43,783 bases of DNA from an uncultured Candidatus Melainabacteria bacterium (GTDB taxonomy: Bacteria > Cyanobacteriota > Vampirovibrionia > Gastranaerophilales > Gastranaerophilaceae), in the NCBI GenBank assembly GCA_949915775.1, contig CATLEG010000006.1, forward strand, positions 1 through 43,783, in the 5' to 3' direction. The notes under the pieces are model-generated. The model worked only from the letters and a program-made list of their open reading frames with translations. It was not told the origin of the DNA and ran no database searches. Every line of letters begins with the position of its first letter. The stretch's first letter is position 1. Made by a program: the position numbers and the translations under genes. Below are positions 14,610 through 23,076 of this stretch, piece after piece.

Positions 14610-15260
14610 ATGAATGATTTATCAACTTTTGAAATTCCAACTGAAATTCTTGACGAAATTCAGCATAATATACAACACATAATTGAAAATTTTGATATAC
14701 CTGATGCTAATAAATTAGATGTTATCAAAAAAATTAATTTTATGTATACTCAAACTAAACAAATGTCAGTGACTGATCCATTGACGGGACTTTTTAACCG
14801 CAGACATTTTGAATCAGAGTTTGAGCGAGAATTTAAAAGAGCTAAACGTTATAATAACAATTTAAGTGTTGCAATTATTGATATTGATTTTTTCAAAAAA
14901 ATTAATGATACATATGGACATCTATGCGGCGATTATATTTTAAAAGAAGCTGCATATATAATTAATGAAAACTTTAGACAAACTGATTATATGTTCAGAT
15001 ATGGAGGAGAAGAATTTGTTATAATTTTAACAGAAACTCCTTTTGAAAATGCACATATTCCACTTGACAGACTTCGTAAAAAAGTTGAAAATCATAAATT
15101 TATATATAATAATGAGCAAATTAATTTAACTATCAGCATTGGATTTTCATCCGATAAAGATTTTGAAACAACATTTGATATGTTTGATAGTGCTGATAAA
15201 GCTCTTTATAAAGCAAAAAATGAAGGACGAAACAAAGTAAGAGGAAATAATGATGATTAA
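14610..15260 (+). CDS. GGDEF diguanylate cyclase
   Basis: A 216-residue cytosolic protein: about 55 residues of helical N-terminal region, then a GGDEF domain (DPLTGLFNRR, IDIDFFKKINDTYGH, active-site loop RYGGEEF, IGFS, ADKALYKAK). The RxxD inhibitory site (RQTD) lies five residues before GGEEF, so product feedback by c-di-GMP is expected. No membrane segment or sensor domain is visible. It has a TATAAT-like sequence immediately before the ATG and no Shine-Dalgarno. It overlaps the next gene by 11 nt. The MshEN-bearing ATPase at 1715 is a conceivable c-di-GMP target, but this is inference. Confidence 0.93.
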   Translation: MNDLSTFEIPTEILDEIQHNIQHIIENFDIPDANKLDVIKKINFMYTQTKQMSVTDPLTGLFNRRHFESEFEREFKRAKRYNNNLSVAIIDIDFFKKINDTYGHLCGDYILKEAAYIINENFRQTDYMFRYGGEEFVIILTETPFENAHIPLDRLRKKVENHKFIYNNEQINLTISIGFSSDKDFETTFDMFDSADKALYKAKNEGRNKVRGNNDD

Positions 15261-15600
15261 AAATATATGCAAATTGTTTATTATGATATTTTTCTTGACA
15301 GGAACTGTAAAAGCTGAAGAATACACAAGTGTTCATGCAAAACACATTCTTGTTAAAACTGCTGCACAAGCTCAAGAAATTAAAAAAGCAATTGATGAAG
15401 GCGGAGATTTTGATTATTACGCAAGAACATATTCTTTATGCCCATCCGGCAGAAACGGCGGTGATTTAGGTTATTTTGGACAGGGACAAATGGTTAGGGA
15501 ATTTGAAAGAGCAGCTTTTAATACTCCGGTCGGAGAAGTTTCAAAACCTGTTTACACTCAATTCGGATGGCATTTAATTAAAGTTATTGACAAGCAATAA
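15250..15600 (+). CDS. Secreted parvulin-type peptidyl-prolyl isomerase
   Basis: 116 residues (or 115 from the second ATG). A signal peptide (ICKLFIMIFFLTGTVKA, likely cleaved after VKA) is followed by a compact PpiC/rotamase domain: VHAKHILVKT, FDYYARTYSLCPSGRNGGDLGYFGQGQMV, FGWHLIKVID. This is a minimal parvulin without chaperone domains. It should assist folding of exported proteins in the periplasm or at the membrane. It overlaps the diguanylate cyclase by 11 nt, and its last 17 nt overlap convergent aroB. Confidence 0.9.
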   Translation: MMIKNICKLFIMIFFLTGTVKAEEYTSVHAKHILVKTAAQAQEIKKAIDEGGDFDYYARTYSLCPSGRNGGDLGYFGQGQMVREFERAAFNTPVGEVSKPVYTQFGWHLIKVIDKQ

Positions 15601-16651
15601 TCTCATCCGGTGTAATATTTAAAAACTTAACTACAGAATAATCTGACGGTAATATGAATGTTATTTCTTTTCCGTCAGATTTTTTATCCATTAACATAAT
15701 TTTTGCAATTTTGTCTAATTTATACTGACAAATTTGCTTAAAATTAAATTTTTTTATTACATCATCTGCAAAAAATTTATAATTTTTATCAATCAAATTT
15801 TTCTTTAATGCAAGATTAAATGCAAACTTAATTCCCTCAATTACAGCTTCACCATGAGTATATTTTTTATAATTAGTAATTTTTTCGATAGCATGCGCAT
15901 ATGTGTGGCCAAAGTTTAGAATTTGTCTTAAATTATTTTCTTTTTCATCTTTTTCAACAACAGATTTTTTCAAATTAATACAAATTTCAATAAGTTTTGC
16001 AAGCGTTTTTTCATCACGTGACAAAATTTCAGAAAACTTTTCGGTTAAAAAATTTGTCAAATTATAATCAATCTCACATTGACAGCTTTTTTCTATAAAT
16101 GAATATTTTACAACTTCACCTAAACCGGATTTAAACTGTTTATCATCAAGTGTTTTCAAAAACTTTGGATTAATATATACGGCTTTTGGCTGATAAAATG
16201 TTCCGACAAGATTTTTTCCGAAATCGGTATCAATAGCAGTTTTACCGCCGACAGAACTGTCAACGCAAGCTAAAAGTGTTGTCGGAACCTGAATAAAATC
16301 AATTCCGCGCATATATGTAGAAGCTGCAAACCCTGCTAAATCACCAGCAACACCGCCGCCAATCGCAATAATTACACTTTTTCGCGTAAGTTTTAATTTG
16401 AGTGCATGTTCTAATATTTTTTTATAATTTTTAAAAGTTTTTTCTTTTTCTCCATCTTTTAAAACAAATTTATTAGTTTTTGGAATTTTTAATATTTTTC
16501 CATACAGTTTTTCAACTTTTTGAGAAATTACAACAAGATAATTTCTGCCATTAATTGATGAAAAAATTTTTTCTCTCAAATCAGCAATAGCTTCATTTTC
16601 AATAAATATTGGATATTTTTTTTCTGAGGATTTTATTTTTACTTCTATCAT
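15584..16651 (-). CDS. aroB: 3-dehydroquinate synthase
   Basis: Second step of the shikimate pathway: DAHP to 3-dehydroquinate, NAD- and metal-dependent. At 355 residues it is of normal length. Motifs: IGGGVAGDLAGFAASTYMRG, QVPTTLLACVDSSVGGKTAID, metal-binding region LNFGHTYAHAIEK and HGEAVIEG. Overlaps aroK by 4 nt (ATGA), a standard aroK-aroB operon, so translation is probably coupled. Confidence 0.96.
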   Translation of the reverse strand: MIEVKIKSSEKKYPIFIENEAIADLREKIFSSINGRNYLVVISQKVEKLYGKILKIPKTNKFVLKDGEKEKTFKNYKKILEHALKLKLTRKSVIIAIGGGVAGDLAGFAASTYMRGIDFIQVPTTLLACVDSSVGGKTAIDTDFGKNLVGTFYQPKAVYINPKFLKTLDDKQFKSGLGEVVKYSFIEKSCQCEIDYNLTNFLTEKFSEILSRDEKTLAKLIEICINLKKSVVEKDEKENNLRQILNFGHTYAHAIEKITNYKKYTHGEAVIEGIKFAFNLALKKNLIDKNYKFFADDVIKKFNFKQICQYKLDKIAKIMLMDKKSDGKEITFILPSDYSVVKFLNITPDEIIACQ

Positions 16652-17148
16652 AATTTTTTCAAAATTTCTTGTACGATATTGTAAGGTGTTTTTTTGTCTG
16701 TGTCAATTGTTATTTTCGCTTTTTTATAATTTTTTTCACGAAGTTTAATTAATGATGCAATTTTTTTAACAGAAAAATCTTTTCTCAAAAGCGGCCGGTG
16801 AGTTTCGTTTTTTATCCGGTCAAAAATTTCTTCAGGAGAAGTTTTTAAATAAATTACCAAAGAATCTTCAAGCATAAGTTTTCTATTTTCTTCACTTTCA
16901 AATGCCCCGCCGCCTGTGGAAATTATTAAATTTTTTTCTAATTTACAAAACTTTCTTATTTTTTTTGTTTCTAATTCTCTAAAAAAAGCTTCTCCATGAT
17001 GCAGAAAAATTTCAGAAATCTTTTTTTGTGTACTTTTTTCAATTTCTTCATCAATATCAATATATTTATAATCAGTAAGACTTTGCGCCAATTCTTTTCC
17101 AATTGTCGTTTTTCCGCAACCCATCATACCAATTAATATTATTTTCAT
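16648..17148 (-). CDS. aroK: Shikimate kinase
   Basis: Phosphorylates shikimate with ATP. A 166-residue P-loop kinase with Walker A GMMGCGKTTIG, the shikimate-binding DIDEEIE segment, STGGGAFE and lid Arg in HRPLLRK. First gene of the aroK-aroB pair. TAAAAT ends 6 nt before the ATG and there is no Shine-Dalgarno, so a leaderless mRNA is plausible. Confidence 0.95.
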   Translation of the reverse strand: MKIILIGMMGCGKTTIGKELAQSLTDYKYIDIDEEIEKSTQKKISEIFLHHGEAFFRELETKKIRKFCKLEKNLIISTGGGAFESEENRKLMLEDSLVIYLKTSPEEIFDRIKNETHRPLLRKDFSVKKIASLIKLREKNYKKAKITIDTDKKTPYNIVQEILKKL

Positions 17149-17209
17149 AACTTAATTTTACAATAAAAAAATAATATTTCTGTTATAATTTTATAAAAAG
17201 GAGAATATT

Positions 17210-17647
17210 ATGACAGTATTAAAAATTGAAAGACTTGAGCACAACAAATTCTTACCTGAATACAAAACAGAAGGAGCAGCAGGCATGGATTTATGTGCTG
17301 CAATTTCAGAACCTGTTACTTTAAAACCGCTTGAAAGAACATTAATTCCAACCGGTTTAAAAATAGAACTTGAACATGGCTATGAAGCTCAAATCAGACC
17401 TCGTTCAGGAATGTCAATCAAACATGGCATAACTTTGATTAACTGTATTGGTACAATTGACGAAGATTATAGAGGTGAAGTCTGTGTTCCCGTTGTCAAC
17501 ATTTCAAATGAAACTTACACAATTCAACCAGATGAAAGAATTGCACAGATGGTAATTGCACGTGTTGAACAAGCTGAAATCAAAGTTGCTGTTGAACTTA
17601 CTGCAACTTCTCGCGGTGAAGGCGGATTTGGTTCAACCGGAAAATAA
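17210..17647 (+). CDS. dut: dUTP diphosphatase
   Basis: Hydrolyses dUTP to dUMP and pyrophosphate. A 145-residue homotrimeric-type dUTPase with all five motifs: AAGMDLCA, PRSGMSIKHGI, GTIDEDYRGEV, RIAQMVI and the C-terminal RGEGGFGSTG. A TATAAT box and an AGGAG Shine-Dalgarno precede the ATG. A strong terminator follows 20 nt after the stop codon. Confidence 0.97.
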   Translation: MTVLKIERLEHNKFLPEYKTEGAAGMDLCAAISEPVTLKPLERTLIPTGLKIELEHGYEAQIRPRSGMSIKHGITLINCIGTIDEDYRGEVCVPVVNISNETYTIQPDERIAQMVIARVEQAEIKVAVELTATSRGEGGFGSTGK

Positions 17648-17663
17648 AATTAGAAAAAATATA

Positions 17664-17695
17664 AAAAAAGACCGAAAAATTTCGGTCTTTTTTAT
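17664..17695. terminator. Bidirectional terminator between dut and the 17695 gene
   Basis: AAAAGACCGAAA and TTTCGGTCTTTT form a 12-bp stem with a two-base gap and T-runs on both strands, so it can serve dut (+) and the convergent minus-strand gene. Confidence 0.85.
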
Positions 17696-18948
17696 TATTT
17701 ATTTTCAAGTCTTGCAGCTGCATAATCGCATAATTTTTCAATTCGATTTAATCTTTCTTCTGTTGATGGTGAATAAAATTTTAATTTACATCTAAGTAAT
17801 TCTAAATCTTTTAAATGTTTTTTTGTTATATTCACAGAATCTAAATAACTTTCCCAATTTTCAGATTTTTCCATACAACATTTAGCAAATTTTTCTAGAA
17901 AATCAATACTATCAAGTTCAGGATGACGTCCATGATTTTGCCATAAAAATCGTTCTGTTAAATCTACATCTTTAAATGCATGTTTATAAAGAAGTGTTTC
18001 TCTTTGCAGCAAATTACCATAGTTATCACAAATATATTGAGGAATATCAAAAACTTTATTATTATGAGGTAATATAGCTTCCAAATCGTATAAACTCATT
18101 GTTTCATATTCTTGATTGCGTAATATAGTATTATTTACACATTTTTCCGGATAAATAACTAAAAATTTTCCCGGACGTATATAACAAGATGGTGTTTGAA
18201 CACCAGGATCATATAATGAACTTGAAACTCCAAAAGAATTAAAATATTTTTTATAATAACGATCATCTTTTATAATCCTAAATCTAGTTTCAGGATTAAT
18301 ATTTAATTCTTTATTTAAAAATTTACACATCTCAAGTTTATTTGAAATCATACAATCAGCAAAGAATTCAGGATAATTATCTATCTTAATATTATGTTCT
18401 TTAAATCTCATAATCATATCTCTAACTTCACCTGCCTCTTTTGAGGTTTCATTCATTTTAGTATATGACCTTAAAATTTGAAATATACCATTATTTCTTT
18501 TATACAAAAGTTCTTTTGATTCTGTATCAAGAAGTTCCATAGGCATAGATTTAGCGAGAGAAGTACGCAAAAATTGATTATACAGTTTATTATTTTCAAC
18601 AATATTACGTTTTGTATTAATCAAATCAACAAGTGCCAAATCACATTTTCCAGCTTTATTTATTGAATAATCTATATAAGGTGAATTTAAAAGTTTATCT
18701 AATCTTTCACTTGCAATTTTTGAATAATTTTCATTTGCAATTAATGAATAGACTTCTTGAACAACATATTTCTTCGCTTTTTGTATTTGTTGTGGAGAAA
18801 GAATTGTTAAATCTGTATTTAAATAAATAGGTTCTGCTTTCTTAAAAATATTTTTTAAGCCGGTAAATTGAGGCTGAGTTTGGTTAACAGGTTTTAACCT
18901 ATTATCAGTATAAACACTATACATATTATTAATTTTTTCAATTTTCAT
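17695..18948 (-). CDS. Hypothetical protein with N-terminal PQFTGL segment
   Basis: 417 residues from the ATG at 18948, preceded by AAGGA. The first ~30 residues are polar and disordered (MYSVYTDNRLKP) and end in QPQFTGLKNIFKK. The rest is mostly alpha-helical and charged, with many aromatic residues and no signal peptide or membrane segment. I recognise no enzymatic motif. Short N-terminal motifs of the form (N/P)-x-F-(T/K)-G occur in many unrelated hypothetical proteins of gut Melainabacteria as I recall them, so this may be a lineage-specific export or localisation tag; that is speculation. Shares a terminator with dut. Confidence 0.75.
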   Translation of the reverse strand: MKIEKINNMYSVYTDNRLKPVNQTQPQFTGLKNIFKKAEPIYLNTDLTILSPQQIQKAKKYVVQEVYSLIANENYSKIASERLDKLLNSPYIDYSINKAGKCDLALVDLINTKRNIVENNKLYNQFLRTSLAKSMPMELLDTESKELLYKRNNGIFQILRSYTKMNETSKEAGEVRDMIMRFKEHNIKIDNYPEFFADCMISNKLEMCKFLNKELNINPETRFRIIKDDRYYKKYFNSFGVSSSLYDPGVQTPSCYIRPGKFLVIYPEKCVNNTILRNQEYETMSLYDLEAILPHNNKVFDIPQYICDNYGNLLQRETLLYKHAFKDVDLTERFLWQNHGRHPELDSIDFLEKFAKCCMEKSENWESYLDSVNITKKHLKDLELLRCKLKFYSPSTEERLNRIEKLCDYAAARLENK

Positions 18949-19038
18949 ACACAAAATCCTTTTTTATAACTAAAACCTATAAAAAAATTTTTTGCTAGTG
19001 TAAAATGCCAGTCGGTTTGATGATTTTGAACAGCAAAT

Positions 19039-19067
19039 TTGACAATCAATTTTTAAATATTTATGCT
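19039..19067 (+). promoter_or_regulatory. Promoter of the zeta-toxin-like gene
   Basis: TTGACA (19039-19044), 17 bp, TATGCT (19062-19067), with the ATG only 11 nt further on, so any 5' leader would be about 4-5 nt. Confidence 0.55.
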
Positions 19068-19078
19068 AAACTATAACT

Positions 19079-19681
19079 ATGCAAGATCGTAAATTATTAT
19101 ACATAATAGCAGGAGCTAATGGCAGTGGAAAAAGCACTTTGGCAGAAGTACTTTTAAAAGAAAAAAATTTAGAGTTTCTAAATGCAGATGAAATTGCCAA
19201 GGAAATTGCTCCTGATGCAATAAATAGTGTTCCAATATCTGCGGGGAAAATTTATTTTCAACGCTTGGATGAGTATTTTAGAAACAATAAATCTTTCGCT
19301 GTTGAATCAACATTATCAGGTAATAATATTGTTAGAATTATTAATAAAGCACGAAAACAAAATTATAAAATAATTTTAGTATATTCATTTTTACAAAATT
19401 GCACAATTTGTATTGAACGCGTAAAAAAGAGAGTAGAAAACGGCGGACACAATGTTCCTGAAGAAGATATAATCCGCAGATATTATAAAAGCGTTGTAAA
19501 ATTTTGGGATGAATATCGTCTTATCGTTGATGAGTGGACAATGTTTTATAATGGATACGAATATGCTCCGATAATTATATCTTTTGGGGAAAAAGATAAT
19601 TTTGACATTATCAATCAAGAAATGCAAAATAATTTTAATAGTATCCTTAAACTAGCAAAGGAAGAAATAAATGACAGATAA
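19079..19681 (+). CDS. Zeta-toxin-like P-loop kinase
   Basis: A 200-residue P-loop protein. Walker A GANGSGKSTLAE is followed by FLNADEIAKEIAP and FAVESTLSG. The last two are hallmarks of zeta/PezT-type UDP-N-acetylglucosamine kinases and their bacterial ATPase cousins. Phosphorylation of a cell-wall precursor is the expected toxic activity for true zeta toxins; many chromosomal homologues are uncharacterised. The small gene following it overlaps by 11 nt and could be an antitoxin, although epsilon antitoxins normally precede the toxin. Confidence 0.85.
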   Translation: MQDRKLLYIIAGANGSGKSTLAEVLLKEKNLEFLNADEIAKEIAPDAINSVPISAGKIYFQRLDEYFRNNKSFAVESTLSGNNIVRIINKARKQNYKIILVYSFLQNCTICIERVKKRVENGGHNVPEEDIIRRYYKSVVKFWDEYRLIVDEWTMFYNGYEYAPIIISFGEKDNFDIINQEMQNNFNSILKLAKEEINDR

Positions 19682-19865
19682 AGATGCTTTAGAATTATTA
19701 AATATGTTTACGATAGCCGCACAACTTGCAAAGTCCAGAAATACACAGGAGTTTCATTTAAAAATGAACGAGACAGTATTAGTGGAATTGCTAAAAAAAG
19801 CTTTCCCTGCAATGAAAAACAATGTTAATATTGTGAATATTGCAAAAAATATTCTAAAAGATTGA
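19671..19865 (+). CDS. Small helical protein paired with the zeta-like kinase
   Basis: 64 residues (MTDKDALELLNMFTIAAQ), predicted all-helical with an amphipathic LLKKAFPAMKNN stretch. It overlaps the kinase by 11 nt, so the two are translationally coupled. No family recognised; a partner or neutralising role is inferred from the overlap only. Confidence 0.65.
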   Translation: MTDKDALELLNMFTIAAQLAKSRNTQEFHLKMNETVLVELLKKAFPAMKNNVNIVNIAKNILKD

Positions 19866-19877
19866 TTGGAGAAATAT

Positions 19878-20246
19878 ATGAATTTTATACCTATTATTAT
19901 CACAATTTGGTTAATTGCGTTTATTCTATAAATATATATTTTTTCCAAACCGAATAAATCAATAATTAAAAGATATGGTAAACCAATACATCATTTTTAT
20001 TCTCAAAAATGTTGGAAAACAATACCTATAAGAGGGACTTGCGTTACTATGGATTTTTATTTAGATTTTATTGTGATTTCCGACGGTAAAAACGAGTGGA
20101 TAATAAATAAAGAATTTAAAGTGTATGAATTTTATGGTTCATATTGGACATTAGTGTTTGAAATAGAATTAAATGAACAAAAAATACAAATGTTAATAAC
20201 GCGAAGACAAAAGAAACTTCTTTGTGAATTTTTAGGAATTAATTGA
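19878..20246 (+). pseudogene. Small membrane-anchored protein interrupted by one in-frame TAA
   Basis: GGAGAAATAT precedes the ATG at 19878. The frame reads MNFIPIIITIWLIAFIL, then TAA at 19929-19931. It continues without any other stop for 104 codons (IYIFSKPNKSIIKRYGKP... to FLGIN). A second ATG at 20049 could restart a 65-residue product. The first 17 residues are the start of a transmembrane anchor that the stop cuts short. Uninterrupted length would be 122 residues. This is either a recent pseudogene, a sequencing error or programmed read-through. Function unknown. It follows the zeta pair by 12 nt and was probably part of that operon. Confidence 0.65.
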
Positions 20247-20475
20247 TTTGATAATAGCATAATTACTCAAATATTTTTTTTTATTACTGTAAAATAATAC
20301 TTTAAAAGCGAAAGAGTTACATTTCAAATGCGAAATTTGGAAAATTTTACTGTTATTAGTATAATAAAGTTCTCATAATATTTCTTAATAATGTAGCAAT
20401 TTTTATTTACTATCAGTTTTATATTAACATGTAGAAGTATTATAATTGTGTCATTCGCACAGAAAGTAGACATAT
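20247..20475. other. Intergenic AT-rich stretch
   Basis: No gene seen. Contains ATTACTGTAAAATAATAC (20284-20301), which loosely resembles the ATTACTCACTGTAAAATGACAG end of the 69-bp direct repeats, and a TATAAT near 20440 likely serving the next gene. Confidence 0.5.
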
Positions 20476-20709
20476 ATGTTAGTAAACGGTGCTAGACCAA
20501 TACCACCAGAACACAAACTTCCACCATCTCAAGGTACACGATTGACTGCTGATTTACAGGACCCTGATGGATTAGCTCGTTATTATAAAAATCTTGCTGC
20601 ACAACGACAGAAGATTAAAAAGGTAATTGAAGAAGCAATTCCTAAACAAGAATATAAAAATGAGACAGAACGACTTGCTTTCATTTTAAGAAAATTTTAC
20701 AAAATATAA
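20476..20709 (+). CDS. Small hypothetical protein
   Basis: 77 residues: a proline-rich N-terminus (ARPIPPEHKLPPSQGTRL) then a basic helical C-terminus (YYKNLAAQRQKIKKVIEEAI). No Shine-Dalgarno close to the ATG; a TATAAT box is about 33 nt upstream. Followed at 15 nt by the EF-hand gene, so probably co-transcribed. No family recognised. Confidence 0.6.
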   Translation: MLVNGARPIPPEHKLPPSQGTRLTADLQDPDGLARYYKNLAAQRQKIKKVIEEAIPKQEYKNETERLAFILRKFYKI

Positions 20710-20724
20710 TCTATGTAGGTTTAA

Positions 20725-21261
20725 ATGAATATTACAGGTGAAACAGGTATTTATAATGCATCGACAAGAGAAGGTTATGCAAGAAACGCAGCCTACAATG
20801 TTATGCAGCATGATAAACAAGTAAAAGAAAGTAATAGCAGAAATCTTGACGAAATTGAATTTGAAAATATTAGATATTCTAAATTACAACAAGGAACTAA
20901 AGACGAATATATAAAAGATGCTAAAATTTATACAGAAGAAACAATAAAAGCTTTATCAGATAATGGCAAAGTGTCAAAAGAACAATTTATTCCTAAAAAT
21001 GTCATTCCAGCCATGAAAGAAATGCTAGAGAAATTCTTTTCAGTTTTAGACCTTAACAATGACGGTTATGTGGACTTGAATGAAAATACTGCACATGTAA
21101 TGCTTATGGATTGTGTAAAAATATCCAATGATTTAAATACTATAAAAATAGAAAATGCTGACGGTGTAATTGATAGCCATAATAAGAAAAACATAGATAA
21201 ATATATCCTTGAAAAACCTGAACAAGCAAGTCAGTTGCTAAAAGAACAGAATATACACTGA
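20725..21261 (+). CDS. EF-hand-containing hypothetical protein
   Basis: 178 residues, charged and helical, no signal peptide. Residues 109-120 (DLNNDGYVDLNE) are a canonical 12-residue calcium-binding loop (D109, N111, D113, D117, E120). SDNGKVSKEQF at 78-88 and NADGVIDSH at 144-152 look like degenerate partner loops. Likely binds calcium; downstream role unknown. Forms a probable two-gene operon with the preceding small ORF, at the left edge of the island. Confidence 0.8.
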   Translation: MNITGETGIYNASTREGYARNAAYNVMQHDKQVKESNSRNLDEIEFENIRYSKLQQGTKDEYIKDAKIYTEETIKALSDNGKVSKEQFIPKNVIPAMKEMLEKFFSVLDLNNDGYVDLNENTAHVMLMDCVKISNDLNTIKIENADGVIDSHNKKNIDKYILEKPEQASQLLKEQNIH

Positions 21262-21495
21262 TTATCATTTTTTTAACTCGTCATAACTTGTTTCCGACTT
21301 TTTCGTGGAAATTTCCGACTAGCGGATTTTCGGTAGGGCGATGTCGAGCGTAAGCGAGCAAGCCCGTAAGGTGTCGGTCGGACGTTACTCCGCCGACGCC
21401 CCGAATAATCCAAGACAAATTTCAAAAGTCCTATTCCAAACTTCGCATTTTAACCGCCCTTTCGCAACAGTCCTGTCAAATTATAATTACTCGGC
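21262..21495. other. Intergenic stretch with GC-rich block left of the island
   Basis: No gene seen. TTCCGACTTTTTCGTGGAAATTTCCGAC contains a direct TTTCCGAC pair. 21331-21402 is markedly GC-rich (CGAGCGTAAGCGAGCAAGCCCG...GTCGGTCGGACG...CCGCCGACGCC) and can form hairpins. A similar GCTTGCTCGC...CTGCTCGCAAGC block lies at 34997-35052. Confidence 0.5.
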
Positions 21496-21564
21496 CGATA
21501 GTTTGTAGATTGGGTGAAACCTAACAAATTTAAAATACTCAAATTACTCACTGTAAAATGACAG
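21496..21564. repeat. Left 69-bp direct repeat, candidate attL
   Basis: Identical to 36772-36840 except one base (G for T in GATTGGGTG/TAAACC). It ends in CACTGT-AAAATG-ACAGTG, inverted 6-bp arms around a 6-bp spacer, the usual geometry of a tyrosine-recombinase core site. Separated from the right copy by 15.2 kb of mostly accessory genes. Confidence 0.85.
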
Positions 21565-21622
21565 TGTAAATAAACTACCAAATAAAGATTAAATAGACTT
21601 TCAGATTGAGATTAATAGAGAA

Positions 21623-22729
21623 TTAATTAAACAAATTTTTGCATTTTTCTTGGATATCTAAAGCAATATTTTTTGCAGATTTTTCACTTAGTCCTATATT
21701 TTTAGCAACAGCCAAAATATCATCTAAAGTCGGATTTTTCCCTTCTCCATTTATTGTTGTTGCATGTTCCCCGTTAAATGATGAACTATAAGTTAAATCG
21801 TATGCGGGAGATAAATGCCATTCTTTTTTATTATCATCATAAAGATAAGAAAAATTCTTTGAATGATCATCACGATTGTGAGCAAACACATTGAAACACA
21901 TTAACCTAAATAATTGTTCAATATCTTCATAATTTCTTGTAAGTTCGAGCGTAAGTTTCATTAACAAATTATAATCAAGATTTGGAAGCCTGTGACTTGT
22001 TTCTAATAGTCCGCTTACCGATACCATGTGTACTTTTTTGCCATCTTTGCGATCGAACCTTTTTATGCCAAAATAACCTGAGCAAATTTCGGATGGAAAA
22101 AGTTTTGTTTCTGTCATATTAATTCCGCAATCTTTTGCACATAGTGAATATTGGTATTCTTTTTCCCCAATATTTTTAGGGTCTGTCGATGACGGGAATT
22201 TGATTATCCAATCTTCATTATTGATAGAAGTCAAAATTTTCGGTCGTGCTCCGCCAGACGAACCGCCTAAGCAGAAAAGCTCATCTAAATTATCTGAATT
22301 TTGTGCTTCTAAAATTTTTGAACATTCTTGAGCTAGAATATCAAAATTAGAAACGTTGTTTGTTGTTTCAAATTTGTGCTCTGGTTTATATGTTAAAGCC
22401 CCCATACCGCTTTCTTGGACAACCGCAAGTCGATTGAGATTGTCAATTTCAACAGGATTTATTTTGTTTTTCAAAAATAACCTGTCAACAAGTAATCTTC
22501 CCCAGCCATCAGGCAAACTGTCATTAAAAACTCCAAATAACCCGTCAAAAGGTTCATGTTTGGGGATAAAAACTTTTTTGATAAGCGGCAAACTAAAAGG
22601 TGATATACTAAACCCGTTATTTAACCAATCTGAATCGTATTCAAATGCGGTCACTCTTTCAGGTGTTTTAGCAAGAGTTCCAACTAAAATATCATTATAA
22701 AATACTTTTAAATATTTATAGTTGTCCAT
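21623..22729 (-). CDS. hipA: HipA-family serine/threonine kinase toxin
   Basis: 368 residues with the HipA layout. An N-terminal HipA_N-like segment (GVFNDSLPDGWGRLLVDR) precedes the glycine-rich loop GGSSGGARPKI. The catalytic motif is FAHNRDDHSKNFSYL (Asp in HNRDDH) and the metal site is PAYDLTYS. Classical HipA phosphorylates glutamyl-tRNA synthetase and induces persistence; the target here is unknown. Overlaps hipB by 14 nt. Confidence 0.92.
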   Translation of the reverse strand: MDNYKYLKVFYNDILVGTLAKTPERVTAFEYDSDWLNNGFSISPFSLPLIKKVFIPKHEPFDGLFGVFNDSLPDGWGRLLVDRLFLKNKINPVEIDNLNRLAVVQESGMGALTYKPEHKFETTNNVSNFDILAQECSKILEAQNSDNLDELFCLGGSSGGARPKILTSINNEDWIIKFPSSTDPKNIGEKEYQYSLCAKDCGINMTETKLFPSEICSGYFGIKRFDRKDGKKVHMVSVSGLLETSHRLPNLDYNLLMKLTLELTRNYEDIEQLFRLMCFNVFAHNRDDHSKNFSYLYDDNKKEWHLSPAYDLTYSSSFNGEHATTINGEGKNPTLDDILAVAKNIGLSEKSAKNIALDIQEKCKNLFN

Positions 22730-23000
22730 TTATAACCTCATCAATAGAATTGTATGTTTTTTGTGTAAACAAGTTTTCAAAATCTTTTTCTAAATTAAGA
22801 GCAATTAAAATTTTTATCAAAGAACTTAGTGAAATTTCATGTTTTGATTCAAACCTTTTAATGGAACCCAGACTAACACCTGATTTTGCAGCAAGTTGCA
22901 CTTGTGAAACTTTAAGCATCTTTCTCTGCCGTTTAATCTTTTCAACAAATTCTTTTGCAATATCATTTGGAGATTTTGGGTTAAAAAGAAGTTTATTCAT
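22716..23000 (-). CDS. hipB: HipB-like XRE antitoxin
   Basis: 94 residues with one XRE helix-turn-helix (VSQVQLAAKSGVSLGSIKRFESK) and a C-terminal tail. It should bind HipA and repress the operon through the palindromes at 22999-23016 and 23040-23059. The -10 box TATAAT ends 9 nt before the ATG and no Shine-Dalgarno is present, so the transcript is nearly leaderless. Confidence 0.9.
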   Translation of the reverse strand: MNKLLFNPKSPNDIAKEFVEKIKRQRKMLKVSQVQLAAKSGVSLGSIKRFESKHEISLSSLIKILIALNLEKDFENLFTQKTYNSIDEVINGQL

Positions 23001-23059
23001 GGATAATATATTATACCATTTTTACCAAAAAGTCAAGATTTAGATAATATATTATCTAA
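22999..23059 (-). promoter_or_regulatory. hipBA promoter with two operator palindromes
   Basis: TTAGATAATATATTATCTAA (23040-23059) is a perfect 20-bp palindrome. GGATAATATATTATACC (23001-23017) repeats its core and overlaps the minus-strand TATAAT (23015-23010). TTGACT lies 15 bp upstream of that box. Binding of HipB at both sites would block the promoter. Confidence 0.75.
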
Positions 23060-23076
23060 TAATGAAGGAGTTATGT

